From contig CAZOTT010000115.1 of assembly GCA_964582785.1 (NCBI GenBank), positions 1 to 8,218 of the forward strand: 8,218 nt of DNA, written 5' to 3'. A model generated the notes under the pieces. It ran no database searches, was not told where the DNA came from, and saw only the letters and a program-made list of their open reading frames with translations. The stretch comes from JAMOQA01 sp964582785. GTDB lineage: Bacteria; Acidobacteriota; Polarisedimenticolia; J045. The position numbers and the translations under genes were made by a program. Shown one piece after another: positions 1 to 6,312 of the stretch (position 1 is its first letter; every line of letters begins with the position of its first letter).

Positions 1-216
1 GCCCTGGCCCTCCTGGACAAGTACCTGGACGACGCGTGCCTCGCGGGCCTCGCGGAGGTCCGGGTCGTGCACGGGTTCGGCACCGGCCGGCTCCGGAAGG
101 CGGTACGGGAGTACCTCGCCGGCCACCCGGAAGTCCACGGTTTCCGGGACGGCGGCCGCGGCGAGGGGGGCGGGGGGGCCACCGTCGTGCGGCTCGTTCC
201 CGGGGACGGGTCATGA
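1..216 (+). CDS. mutS2: MutS2 C-terminal end (Smr domain), partial
   Basis: This is the last 71 codons of a gene that begins before the window, read in frame 1 to a TGA at 214-216. The translation carries the Smr-domain signature VVHGFGTGRLRKAVREYL (residues 22-39 of the visible part; His24, Gly25, Gly27, Gly29). It then has HPEVHGFRDG, a glycine-rich turn and the strand ATVVRL, which is how MutS2 Smr domains usually end. In the family, MutS2 is a MutS-like ATPase without mismatch-repair function that acts on recombination intermediates or collided ribosomes; the Smr domain supplies nuclease activity. The MutS ATPase part and the upstream LDLR-type motif lie outside the window, so a stand-alone Smr protein cannot be fully excluded, but the ending is typical of MutS2. 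The stop codon overlaps the next gene's start (ATGA, 213-216). Confidence 0.85.
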   Translation, partial: ALALLDKYLDDACLAGLAEVRVVHGFGTGRLRKAVREYLAGHPEVHGFRDGGRGEGGGGATVVRLVPGDGS

Positions 217-1166
217 AGCTGCGCCGGGCCGTCCTGGGGGCCCTCGCGGCGGGAGCCGCCGGGGCGGGCCTCCTGGTCCTGCGGCCGGGGATCGGCCTGG
301 CCGCCTGGCGCCTGGCCGGGAGAACCCTGCACCGCGCCCGGCTCCGGCGGCTGCTGGCGGGCGGGGAACGGGTGGCCGTCCTGGAAGTCGGGTCCGGGCC
401 TCCCCTCGTCCTGGTGCACGGTCTCCGCGGGGAATCCCTGGTGATGCTTCCCCTCGCCGCGCGCCTTGCCGCCCGGGGCTGGCGGGTGGTCGCCGTCGAC
501 CTGCCGGGCCACGGCCACTCGCCGGACCCCCGGGAGCCGATGGACATCGGCCGCGCGGCCCGGATCGTCCGCGACGCGATCGGGGCCCTGGGCCTGGATC
601 GCCCCCCCGTGGCGGGCCATTCCCTCGGGGGGTGGATCGCGGCCTGGCTCGCCCTCGAGACTCCCGGGGCGGTCGGGGCCGTCGGGCTCGTCGCCGCGGC
701 CGGGCTGCCGTTCGAGCCGCCCCCGTGGCCCGACCTGCTGCCCCGGACGGTGGCGGAAGCGCGGCGGGGCCTGCGGCTGCTGTTCGCCGACCCGCCTCCC
801 CGGGTGCCCGCGCCGGTCCTGTGGTTCGCCGCCCGGCGGCGGGTGGACGCCAGCCTCGACCTGCTCCGGTCCGCCCTCTCGGGACGCTTCCTGCTCGACG
901 GGCTGCTGCCGGGGATGGCGGTGCCCGCCCTGGTGGTGGCGGGGGAGGAGGACCGGATCGTTCCCCTCGCGGCGGCCCGGGGAATGGCGGAGGAACTGCC
1001 GGGGGGGAGGCTCGAGGTCGTGCCCCGCGCCGGTCACATGCTGGTGATCGAGGCCCCGGACCGGGTCGCCGGGATCCTGGACCGGTTCTTCCGGGCGGAG
1101 ACCGCCCGCCGGGGGCCGTCCCGGGGCGCGGCGGGCCCGCCGGATGACGAAATGGTGATCGGCTGA
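213..1166 (+). CDS. alpha/beta-fold hydrolase with N-terminal membrane anchor
   Basis: A 317-aa alpha/beta hydrolase; the substrate cannot be predicted. Residues about 6-33 (AVLGALAAGAAGAGLLVL and following) form a hydrophobic segment after a basic MKLRR, suggesting a membrane anchor. The fold core shows LVLVHG (65-70, oxyanion His69-Gly70), DLPGHGHS (96-103), the nucleophile elbow GHSLGG with Ser137, the acid in VVAGEEDRIV (Asp247) and the catalytic His in RAGHM (His275). The Ser137-Asp247-His275 triad is complete, so an active esterase, lipase or related enzyme is likely. The last 20 or so residues are Arg/Gly/Pro-rich and probably disordered. The ATG at 213 is chosen because it overlaps the mutS2 stop in ATGA and starts just before the hydrophobic anchor. 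The frame stays open upstream to a GTG at 36, but only inside mutS2. The upstream purine stretch (GGGGACGGG) is a weak ribosome site, consistent with translational coupling. Confidence 0.85.
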   Translation: MKLRRAVLGALAAGAAGAGLLVLRPGIGLAAWRLAGRTLHRARLRRLLAGGERVAVLEVGSGPPLVLVHGLRGESLVMLPLAARLAARGWRVVAVDLPGHGHSPDPREPMDIGRAARIVRDAIGALGLDRPPVAGHSLGGWIAAWLALETPGAVGAVGLVAAAGLPFEPPPWPDLLPRTVAEARRGLRLLFADPPPRVPAPVLWFAARRRVDASLDLLRSALSGRFLLDGLLPGMAVPALVVAGEEDRIVPLAAARGMAEELPGGRLEVVPRAGHMLVIEAPDRVAGILDRFFRAETARRGPSRGAAGPPDDEMVIG

Positions 1167-1204
1167 CGGTTTCGTCCGCCGGGGGAGGGCCCGGAAGGTC
1201 CGGA

Positions 1205-1249
1205 CCGTGCCGCCCGTCGCCGGGAGGGTTCCCGGGAAGCCCGGCACGG
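1205..1249 (+). terminator. hairpin-rich region after the hydrolase, possible terminator
   Basis: CCGTGCCG (1205-1212) and CGGCACGG (1242-1249) are perfect 8-bp inverted arms. Between them sits an inner hairpin, CCGGGA (1220-1225) with TCCCGG (1230-1235) and loop GGGT. A 10-bp palindrome GGTCCGGACC (1197-1206) overlaps the left edge. No T-run follows, so this is not a classical intrinsic terminator. It lies between the hydrolase stop and the next promoter, where transcription would be expected to end. The role is inferred from position and structure only. Confidence 0.35.
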
Positions 1250-1277
1250 GAGATGAATCCCCGGGGGCCGGAAGCGT

Positions 1278-1307
1278 TTGCCCGCCCTTCCGGGAGGACG
1301 TTATATT
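1278..1307 (+). promoter_or_regulatory. sigma70-type promoter for the M23 peptidase-secA transcript
   Basis: A -35-like TTGCCC (1278-1283) and a -10-like TATATT (1302-1307) are separated by 18 bp. The TTATATT stretch stands out as an AT-rich island in very GC-rich surroundings. Transcription would start near 1314, giving a leader of about 60 nt before the GTG at 1373. No comparable promoter is seen between the M23 gene and secA, so this one probably drives both. Confidence 0.6.
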
Positions 1308-1353
1308 GCGCCCCGACCGGCCCGCGGGTTCCCCTGCCGGAGCTGGCCGGGTC

Positions 1354-1373
1354 CGTTCGCGAGGAGCGAAACG
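1354..1373 (+). promoter_or_regulatory. M23 ribosome-binding site in a hairpin loop
   Basis: A Shine-Dalgarno sequence GAGGAG (1361-1366) lies 6 nt before the GTG start at 1373. TTCGC (1356-1360) and GCGAA (1366-1370) form a 5-bp stem whose loop is exactly GAGGA (1361-1365). C1354 and G1355 can extend the stem to C1372 and the first G of the GTG, leaving A1371 bulged. The site decides the start codon, because no comparable site precedes the ATG at 1253. Confidence 0.6.
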
Positions 1374-2272
1374 TGTTCTGGCGCCGACACTACACGGTCA
1401 TGGTGGTCCCGGATGCCCGGGCCGGCATGAAGCGGTTCCACCTGGAGGGGAAGCACCTGGCCCTGGGGCTGGGGGGGGTGGCCGTCATCCTGGCCCTCGC
1501 CTTCGCGGCGCCCCTGCTGCTCGCCTGGGGGGTGCACCTGGACTCCCGGCTGGCCGTGGTGGCCGCCGAGCGGGACCGCCTGGCGGAGAACAGCGCGTCG
1601 ATGGAGGCGTCCCTCGCCGATCTCCGGCAGAAGCTCGACCGCTTCGAGCGCCGGACCGAGAAGCTGGCGGCCCTGGCGGGCCTCGACCTGCCGTCCGTCC
1701 AGTCCGCCGGCCAGGGGGTCGGGGCGGGGATCGAGAACCTGTCCCCGCGGGCCCGGGCCGACGTCCTGGCCGCCGAGGCGGAGGCGCTCCACGACCGGTC
1801 GGACCTGGTCGGGCGGCGGCTGGACACGGTGGAACGGGCGATCCGGTCCCAGTCGGAGCGGCTGGCCCACGTGCCCTCGATCTTCCCCGTCCGGGGCCTG
1901 ATCGGGGCCGGTTTCGGCTGGCGGCGGGATCCCTTCACCGGCCTGCGGCAGTTCCACCGGGGGATCGACATCTCCGCCCCGGAGGGGACCCCGGTCCGGG
2001 CGCCGGCGGACGGGATCGTGGTCAAGGCCGAGCGCAACGGCGGCTACGGCAAGGTCCTCTACATCGCCCACGGGAACGGGATCGTGACCCGGTACGGGCA
2101 CCTGTCGGCCTACCGGGTCCGCCCCGGCCAGAAGGTTCACCGGGGAGACGTGATCGGGCTCGTCGGGAGCACCGGGCGTTCGACCGCTCCCCACCTCCAC
2201 TACGAGGTCCTGGTCGGCGGCCGGCAGGTCGACCCGATGCGCTACATCATGGACGACGGCCTGTTCTACTGA
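1373..2272 (+). CDS. membrane-anchored M23 (LytM-type) metallopeptidase
   Basis: A 299-aa peptidoglycan endopeptidase candidate. The first 27 residues are short and basic (FWRRHYTVMVVPD), followed by a transmembrane segment at about 28-53 and a charged, heptad-like coiled coil at about 58-103. After a linker comes the M23 domain from about 170. Its zinc and catalytic residues are all present: HRGID (His195, Asp199), YGHLS (His243) and HLHYE (His274, His276). The enzyme should therefore be active, with its catalytic domain in the periplasm. Family members cut peptide cross-links in peptidoglycan during growth or division; some instead regulate amidases, but those usually lack the zinc ligands. 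The GTG at 1373 is preferred over an in-frame ATG at 1253. It has a strong GAGGAG site 6 nt upstream, and the ATG lies upstream of the promoter at 1278-1307. The extra 40 residues from the ATG show no family similarity. An M23 gene next to secA is, from memory, common in deltaproteobacteria. Confidence 0.88.
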   Translation: MFWRRHYTVMVVPDARAGMKRFHLEGKHLALGLGGVAVILALAFAAPLLLAWGVHLDSRLAVVAAERDRLAENSASMEASLADLRQKLDRFERRTEKLAALAGLDLPSVQSAGQGVGAGIENLSPRARADVLAAEAEALHDRSDLVGRRLDTVERAIRSQSERLAHVPSIFPVRGLIGAGFGWRRDPFTGLRQFHRGIDISAPEGTPVRAPADGIVVKAERNGGYGKVLYIAHGNGIVTRYGHLSAYRVRPGQKVHRGDVIGLVGSTGRSTAPHLHYEVLVGGRQVDPMRYIMDDGLFY

Positions 2273-2285
2273 TCCGGGAACGGGG

Positions 2286-2330
2286 ATGGATGCCGGACGC
2301 CCGGTGGCCCGCCGGGGAGGGGGAGGGTAG
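2286..2330 (+). other. possible 14-codon leader peptide upstream of secA
   Basis: An ATG at 2286, 13 nt after the M23 stop, opens a short frame reading MDAGRPVARRGGGG and ending at a TAG (2328-2330). Its purine-rich upstream stretch GGGAACGGGG is only a mediocre ribosome site. The stop falls 6 nt before the perfect stem that holds the secA ribosome site. A ribosome terminating here would cover the base of that stem, which is what makes this frame worth recording. Nothing else proves it is translated; short ORFs of this size arise by chance. Confidence 0.25.
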
Positions 2331-2368
2331 CCTTTCCCCGCGGGAGCCGGGTGCCTCCCGCGGGAAGG
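2331..2368 (+). promoter_or_regulatory. stem-loop sequestering the secA ribosome-binding site
   Basis: CCCGCGGGAG (2337-2346) and CTCCCGCGGG (2355-2364) form a perfect 10-bp stem with an 8-nt loop, CCGGGTGC. With single bulges the stem extends by TT/AA (2334-2335 with 2365-2366) and CC/GG (2331-2332 with 2367-2368). The secA Shine-Dalgarno GGGAAGG (2362-2368), 6 nt before the ATG at 2375, would then be entirely base-paired. The structure has no T-run after it, so a translational rather than terminator role fits better. In E. coli, secA translation is controlled by a stem occluding its ribosome site that SecM stalling opens; the similarity here is in layout only. Confidence 0.5.
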
Positions 2369-2374
2369 CGGACG

Positions 2375-5101
2375 ATGATCAACAAGCTTCTGGCCAAGGT
2401 GATCGGCACGAGCAACGAGCGGACGCTGAAGAAGTTGCAGCCGCTCGTCGCCCGGATCAACGAGCTCGAGCCCGCGGTGAAGCCGCTGACCGACGAGCAG
2501 CTCCGGGCCAGGACCGGGGAGTTCCGCGAGCGGCTGGGCCGGGGAGAGAGCCTCGATGACCTGCTGCCCGAGGCGTTCGCCGTCGTCCGGGAGGCGGCCG
2601 TCCGCACCCTGGGGATGCGGCACTTCGACGTGCAGCTGATCGGCGGCATCGTCCTGCACCAGGGAAAGATCGCGGAGATGCGCACCGGCGAGGGGAAGAC
2701 CCTCGTCGCGACGCTGCCGGCCTACCTGAACGCCCTCGGGGGGAAGGGCGTCCACGTGGTGACCGTCAACGACTACCTGGCGTCCCGCGACGCCGAGTGG
2801 ATGGGACGGGTCTACCGCTTCCTGGGCATGACGGTCGGCTGCATCCAGCACCACCTGGACAATGCCCAGCGCCGGGAGGCCTATTCCTGCGACATCACCT
2901 ACGGGACGAACAACGAGTTCGGGTTCGACTACCTCCGGGACAACATGAAGTTCACCCTGGACAGCATGGTCCAGGTCAAGGGTCATCACTACGCCATCGT
3001 CGACGAGGTGGACTCGATCCTGATCGACGAGGCCCGGACGCCCCTCATCATTTCCGGCCCCTCCGAGGGGGACGTCAGCATCTACTACCGGGTCGACGCG
3101 ATCATCCCGAAGCTGAAGAAGGGAGCCGTGATCGCGGAGGAGGTCGCCCGGGAGGAGCGCGACGCCCTCGAGGCGACCGGCGACTACATCGTCGACATCA
3201 AGAACCGCAACGTGATCCTGACCGAGCAGGGGGTCGCCCACGCGGAGAAGCTGCTCGGCGTCGCCAACCTCTACGATCCCTCGAACATCGAGATCCTCCA
3301 CGCCCTGCAGCAGGCGCTGCGGGCCCACGCCCTCTACGAGCGGGACGTGGACTACATGGTGGAGGACGGCGAGGTGATCATCGTGGACGAGTTCACCGGG
3401 CGGAAGATGCCCGGGCGCCGCTGGTCCGACGGCCTCCACCAGGCGATCGAGGCGAAGGAGGGGGTGCAGATCCAGTCGGAGAACCAGACCCTCGCGACGA
3501 TCACCTTCCAGAACTACTTCCGGATGTACGAGAAGCTGGCGGGCATGACCGGGACGGCGGAAACCGAGGCGACCGAGTTCGCGAAGATCTACGACCTGGA
3601 CGTCGTGGTCATCCCGACGAACCGGCCGATGATCCGGGCGGACCACCCGGACGTCATCTTCAAGAGCGAGGAGGGGAAGTTCCGCGCGGTCGTCGAGGAG
3701 ATCATCGACTGCCACCGCCGGGGCCAGCCGGTCCTCGTGGGGACGACCTCGATCGAGAAGTCGGAGCGACTCTCGGCGATGCTGAAGCGGCGGGGCATCC
3801 CCCACGAGGTGCTGAACGCCAAGCACCACGCCCGGGAGGCGGAGATCGTCGCCCAGGCGGGACGGCTGGGCGCCGTCACCATCGCCACGAACATGGCCGG
3901 CCGCGGCACGGACATCCTGCTCGGGGGCAACCCGGAGATGCTGGCGCGCCAGGTCCTGTTCGAGAAGACGCAGAAGAAGTGGGAGGAGGCGGACGACCGC
4001 GAGCGGGAGGAGGCGCTGGCCGCGGCGAAGGAGACCTGCGCCCGGGAGCACGAGGAGGTCATCGCGGCCGGGGGCCTGCACATCATCGGCACCGAGCGGC
4101 ACGAGGCGCGGCGGATCGACAACCAGCTCCGGGGGCGGGCGGGGCGCCAGGGCGACCCGGGATCGTCCCGCTTCTACCTCTCCCTCGAGGACGACCTGAT
4201 GAAGCGTTTCGCCTCGGGGCTGATGGAGCGGGCCCTCGACCAGGCGGACGACATGCCGATCGAGTCGAAGCTGGTCAGCCGGGCCATCGAGCGGGCGCAG
4301 AAGCAGGTCGAGGAACAGAACTTCGAGATCCGGAAGCGGCTGCTCGAGTACGACGACGTCCAGAACAAGCAGCGCCAGGAGGTCTACGCCCTGCGGCGGG
4401 AGATCCTGGAGGGGAAGGGGCTGCGGGACTACGTCTTTTCCCGGGCCCAGGACGTGCTCGACGGGATTCTCGAGGAACACGTCCCGGACGATCCCCGGGA
4501 CGAGCTCGACGCGGCCGGGATCGCCGCCCAGGTGATGCACTACTTCGGTTTCGACCCGGCCGGGGAAGGGCTCGACCTCGCCGCCCTGCCCCGCGACCGG
4601 GTCCGGGAGGCCCTCTGGGAAAGGATCGTCGAGCGGTACGAGCAGAAGGAGGCCCGCGTCGGGGCCGACCTGATGCGGCGCTACGAGAAGTACGTCATCC
4701 TGCAGATCATCGACAACCAGTGGAAGGACCACCTGCTCGCCCTCGATCACCTGAAGGAAGGCATCGGTCTCCGCGCCTACGCCCAGCAGGACCCGCTCGT
4801 GGAGTACAAGCGGGAGTCGTTCGAGCTGTTCGCGGCGATGAAGGAGCGGATCGAGACGGAGATCGTCCGCTACCTGATGCTCCTCGAGCCGATGACGGAA
4901 GAGGAACGGCAGCGGCAGGAGGAGCAGGAGGCGCGGCGGCGGGAGGCGATCTTCCGCGCCGCCTCCGCGGCGAAGGCGGGCACCGAGGCGAAGGCGGTCC
5001 GGACCGTCCGCCGCGGCGCGGAGAAGAAGGTCGGGCGCAACGACCCCTGCCCGTGCGGCTCCGGGAAGAAGTACAAGAAGTGCTGCGGCCGCGGGAGATA
5101 G
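2375..5101 (+). CDS. secA: protein translocase ATPase SecA
   Basis: A complete 908-aa SecA, the motor that pushes unfolded preproteins through SecYEG; the length is normal for the family. The N-terminal INKLLAKVIGTSNERTLKK is typical. NBD1 has Walker A MRTGEGKT (102-109, Lys108, Thr109), the Walker B/DEAD motif VDEVDS (209-214) and DEARTPLIISGP (218-229). The preprotein cross-linking domain spans about 230-370. NBD2 follows with MTGTAETEATEF, TNMAGRGTDILLGGNP (505-520) and the arginine-finger motif QLRGRAGRQGDPGSS (584-598). The helical scaffold and wing domains run to about 840 (RLLEYDDVQNKQR, DNQWKDHLLALDHLKEGI). A charged linker ends in the SEC-C zinc motif GRNDPCPCGSGKKYKKCC, with ligands Cys892, Cys894, Cys903 and Cys904, which contacts SecB or ribosomes in other species. 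The ATG at 2375 is chosen for its GGGAAGG site and because family homology starts there; the GTG at 2351 lies inside the stem-loop. It is probably co-transcribed with the M23 gene. Confidence 0.98.
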   Translation: MINKLLAKVIGTSNERTLKKLQPLVARINELEPAVKPLTDEQLRARTGEFRERLGRGESLDDLLPEAFAVVREAAVRTLGMRHFDVQLIGGIVLHQGKIAEMRTGEGKTLVATLPAYLNALGGKGVHVVTVNDYLASRDAEWMGRVYRFLGMTVGCIQHHLDNAQRREAYSCDITYGTNNEFGFDYLRDNMKFTLDSMVQVKGHHYAIVDEVDSILIDEARTPLIISGPSEGDVSIYYRVDAIIPKLKKGAVIAEEVAREERDALEATGDYIVDIKNRNVILTEQGVAHAEKLLGVANLYDPSNIEILHALQQALRAHALYERDVDYMVEDGEVIIVDEFTGRKMPGRRWSDGLHQAIEAKEGVQIQSENQTLATITFQNYFRMYEKLAGMTGTAETEATEFAKIYDLDVVVIPTNRPMIRADHPDVIFKSEEGKFRAVVEEIIDCHRRGQPVLVGTTSIEKSERLSAMLKRRGIPHEVLNAKHHAREAEIVAQAGRLGAVTIATNMAGRGTDILLGGNPEMLARQVLFEKTQKKWEEADDREREEALAAAKETCAREHEEVIAAGGLHIIGTERHEARRIDNQLRGRAGRQGDPGSSRFYLSLEDDLMKRFASGLMERALDQADDMPIESKLVSRAIERAQKQVEEQNFEIRKRLLEYDDVQNKQRQEVYALRREILEGKGLRDYVFSRAQDVLDGILEEHVPDDPRDELDAAGIAAQVMHYFGFDPAGEGLDLAALPRDRVREALWERIVERYEQKEARVGADLMRRYEKYVILQIIDNQWKDHLLALDHLKEGIGLRAYAQQDPLVEYKRESFELFAAMKERIETEIVRYLMLLEPMTEEERQRQEEQEARRREAIFRAASAAKAGTEAKAVRTVRRGAEKKVGRNDPCPCGSGKKYKKCCGRGR

Positions 5102-5116
5102 GGCTCCCGGGCCGGC

Positions 5117-5166
5117 GCCGGCGGGTCCCGCCGGCCTCGCCGGGCCCCCGCAGTTGACCGCGGGGG
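5117..5166 (+). terminator. two hairpins after secA, possible terminator
   Basis: GCCGGCGGG (5117-5125) and CCCGCCGGC (5127-5135) are perfect arms around T5126, so the real hairpin would open a few inner pairs to make its loop. A second hairpin, CCCCCGC (5145-5151) with GCGGGGG (5160-5166), has the loop AGTTGACC. Neither is followed by a T-run. They begin 15 bp after the secA stop and probably end or slow the transcript. That is inference from structure and position. Confidence 0.4.
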
Positions 5167-5185
5167 ATCCCGGACCCACCTTCGC

Positions 5186-5215
5186 CCGGGGGGCCGTGCG
5201 GGCCCCCGGCGGAGG
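5186..5215 (+). promoter_or_regulatory. hairpin and ribosome-binding site before the SPFH gene
   Basis: CCGGGGG (5186-5192) pairs with CCCCCGG (5203-5209). After one G-G mismatch, CC (5194-5195) pairs with GG (5200-5201) around a GTGC loop. One base later comes the clear Shine-Dalgarno GGAGG (5211-5215), 6 nt before the ATG at 5222. This site selects the ATG over the in-frame TTG at 5216. The hairpin ends next to the site rather than covering it. Confidence 0.45.
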
Positions 5216-5221
5216 TTGCGC

Positions 5222-6298
5222 ATGTCGCTGTACATCGAGGTCATCGAGTGGCGCCAGGACGACGGGACCGAGATCGTCCACCGGTTCGAGCCCGGCGGCG
5301 AGATCAAGTGGGGCGCCCAGCTGACGGTCACGGAGAACCAGTGGGCGGTGTTCTTCCGCGACGGGAAGGCGCTCGACGTCTTCGGCCCGGGCCGCCACAC
5401 CCTCGAGACGAAGAACATCCCCCTCCTGGTGGAGGCGCTGAAGATCCCGTTCGGGGGGCGGAGCCCGTTCCGGGCGGACGTCTACTTCGTCGCCCGGAAG
5501 ACCTTCCCCGACCTGCGCTGGGGCACGAAGGACCCGGTCGTCTTCCGCGACCCGGAGTTCGACATGGTCCGGCTGCGGGCCCACGGCCGGTACGCCATCC
5601 GCGTGGCGGACCCGCGGAAGATGGTGAACACCCTGGTCGGCACGATGGGGCGCTACACCACGGAGGACATCCAGGAGTACCTGCGGGGGATCATCGTCGC
5701 CCGCCTGAACGACGTTCTCGGCGAGACCCGGGTTCCCCTGCTCGACATGCCGAGCCGGTACGACGAGCTGGCCCTGATGCTGCGGGGGCGGATCGAGGAG
5801 GACTTTGCCGGGCTCGGCCTCGCGGTGGACAACCTGGTGATCGGCGCGATCACGCCTCCCGAGGAGGTGGCCCGGGTGATCGACGACCGGGCCGGGATGG
5901 CCGCCGCGGGGATGCGCGGGTCGTACGTCGGCTTCAAGGCGGCCCGGGCGATGGGAGACGCCGCCCGCGGCGGCGGCACGGGGGGCGGCGCGGCCAGCGA
6001 GGGGATGGGACTCGGCGTCGGGGCCGGGCTGGGGATGGCGATTCCCGGGATGCTCCGGAACGCCCTCGGAGGAGACGGGGGCGCGGCGGGCGGCCCCGCG
6101 CCCGCGGGGAGCGGGGGCGGCGGCGGGCCGGCGACGGAAACCGGGCTGTTCTGCGCGGAATGCGGGGCGCGGGTGCCGCCGGACAGCCGCTTCTGTCCCC
6201 GGTGCGGCAGGCCCCTCGTGGCGACGAAGTGCTCCCGGTGCGGTTCCGTCCCGCCCCCGGGGGCGAAGTTCTGTCCCCAGTGCGGGGCGCCCCTCTGA
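5222..6298 (+). CDS. SPFH-domain protein with two C-terminal zinc ribbons (YdjI-like)
   Basis: A 358-aa protein of the soluble SPFH (Band 7-like) type, often named virion core protein-like in databases. Residues about 1-225 form the SPFH part: EIVHRFEPGGEIKWGAQLTV, QWAVFFRDGKALDVFGPGRH, then YTTEDIQEYLRGIIVARLND and GLAVDNLVIGAITPPEEV. There is no signal peptide or N-terminal membrane segment, unlike flotillin or stomatin. A long Gly/Ala/Met-rich linker (about 245-306) follows. Two zinc ribbons close the protein: Cys311/314 with Cys325/328, and Cys337/340 with Cys351/354. B. subtilis YdjI, a related protein, works with PspA in membrane-stress protection; a similar membrane-scaffold role here is inferred, and no pspA is in view. 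The ATG at 5222 has GGAGG 6 nt upstream. The next gene starts 14 bp downstream and is probably co-transcribed. Confidence 0.85.
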   Translation: MSLYIEVIEWRQDDGTEIVHRFEPGGEIKWGAQLTVTENQWAVFFRDGKALDVFGPGRHTLETKNIPLLVEALKIPFGGRSPFRADVYFVARKTFPDLRWGTKDPVVFRDPEFDMVRLRAHGRYAIRVADPRKMVNTLVGTMGRYTTEDIQEYLRGIIVARLNDVLGETRVPLLDMPSRYDELALMLRGRIEEDFAGLGLAVDNLVIGAITPPEEVARVIDDRAGMAAAGMRGSYVGFKAARAMGDAARGGGTGGGAASEGMGLGVGAGLGMAIPGMLRNALGGDGGAAGGPAPAGSGGGGGPATETGLFCAECGARVPPDSRFCPRCGRPLVATKCSRCGSVPPPGAKFCPQCGAPL

Positions 6299-6312
6299 CG
6301 CGGGAGGACGCC

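Noticed and set aside
1471..1478. Run of eight G in the M23 membrane segment as a phase-variation site (similar G runs at 165-178 and about 1006)
   Set aside because: All frames are intact, and such runs are expected at this base composition; nothing suggests switching.
2290..2559. ATG frame of about 89 codons starting in the M23-secA gap and running into secA
   Set aside because: It is out of frame with secA, lacks a good ribosome site and has a shadow-like composition; the 14-codon frame at 2286 is better placed.
2797..5157. 786-codon + strand frame inside secA in another frame
   Set aside because: Arg/Gly/Pro-rich translation typical of a shifted frame in GC-rich coding DNA; secA is intact in its own frame throughout.
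5154..5182. TTGACC as a -35 for the SPFH gene
   Set aside because: No AT-containing -10 lies 16-18 bp downstream, and the hexamer is in the loop of a hairpin.
1301..5584. 1427-codon open frame on the - strand running antisense across the M23 gene, secA and the SPFH gene
   Set aside because: The three sense genes share one frame, and this antisense frame has its codons exactly in register with theirs. Antisense stops would need TTA, CTA or TCA sense codons, which are rare in DNA this GC-rich. The translation is low-complexity (Leu/Pro/Arg/Asp/Val-rich) without domain motifs.
5976..6135. Possible G-quadruplex or DNA repeat in the SPFH linker region
   Set aside because: The G-rich stretch is explained by the Gly/Ala-rich protein linker, and no regular repeat unit is visible.
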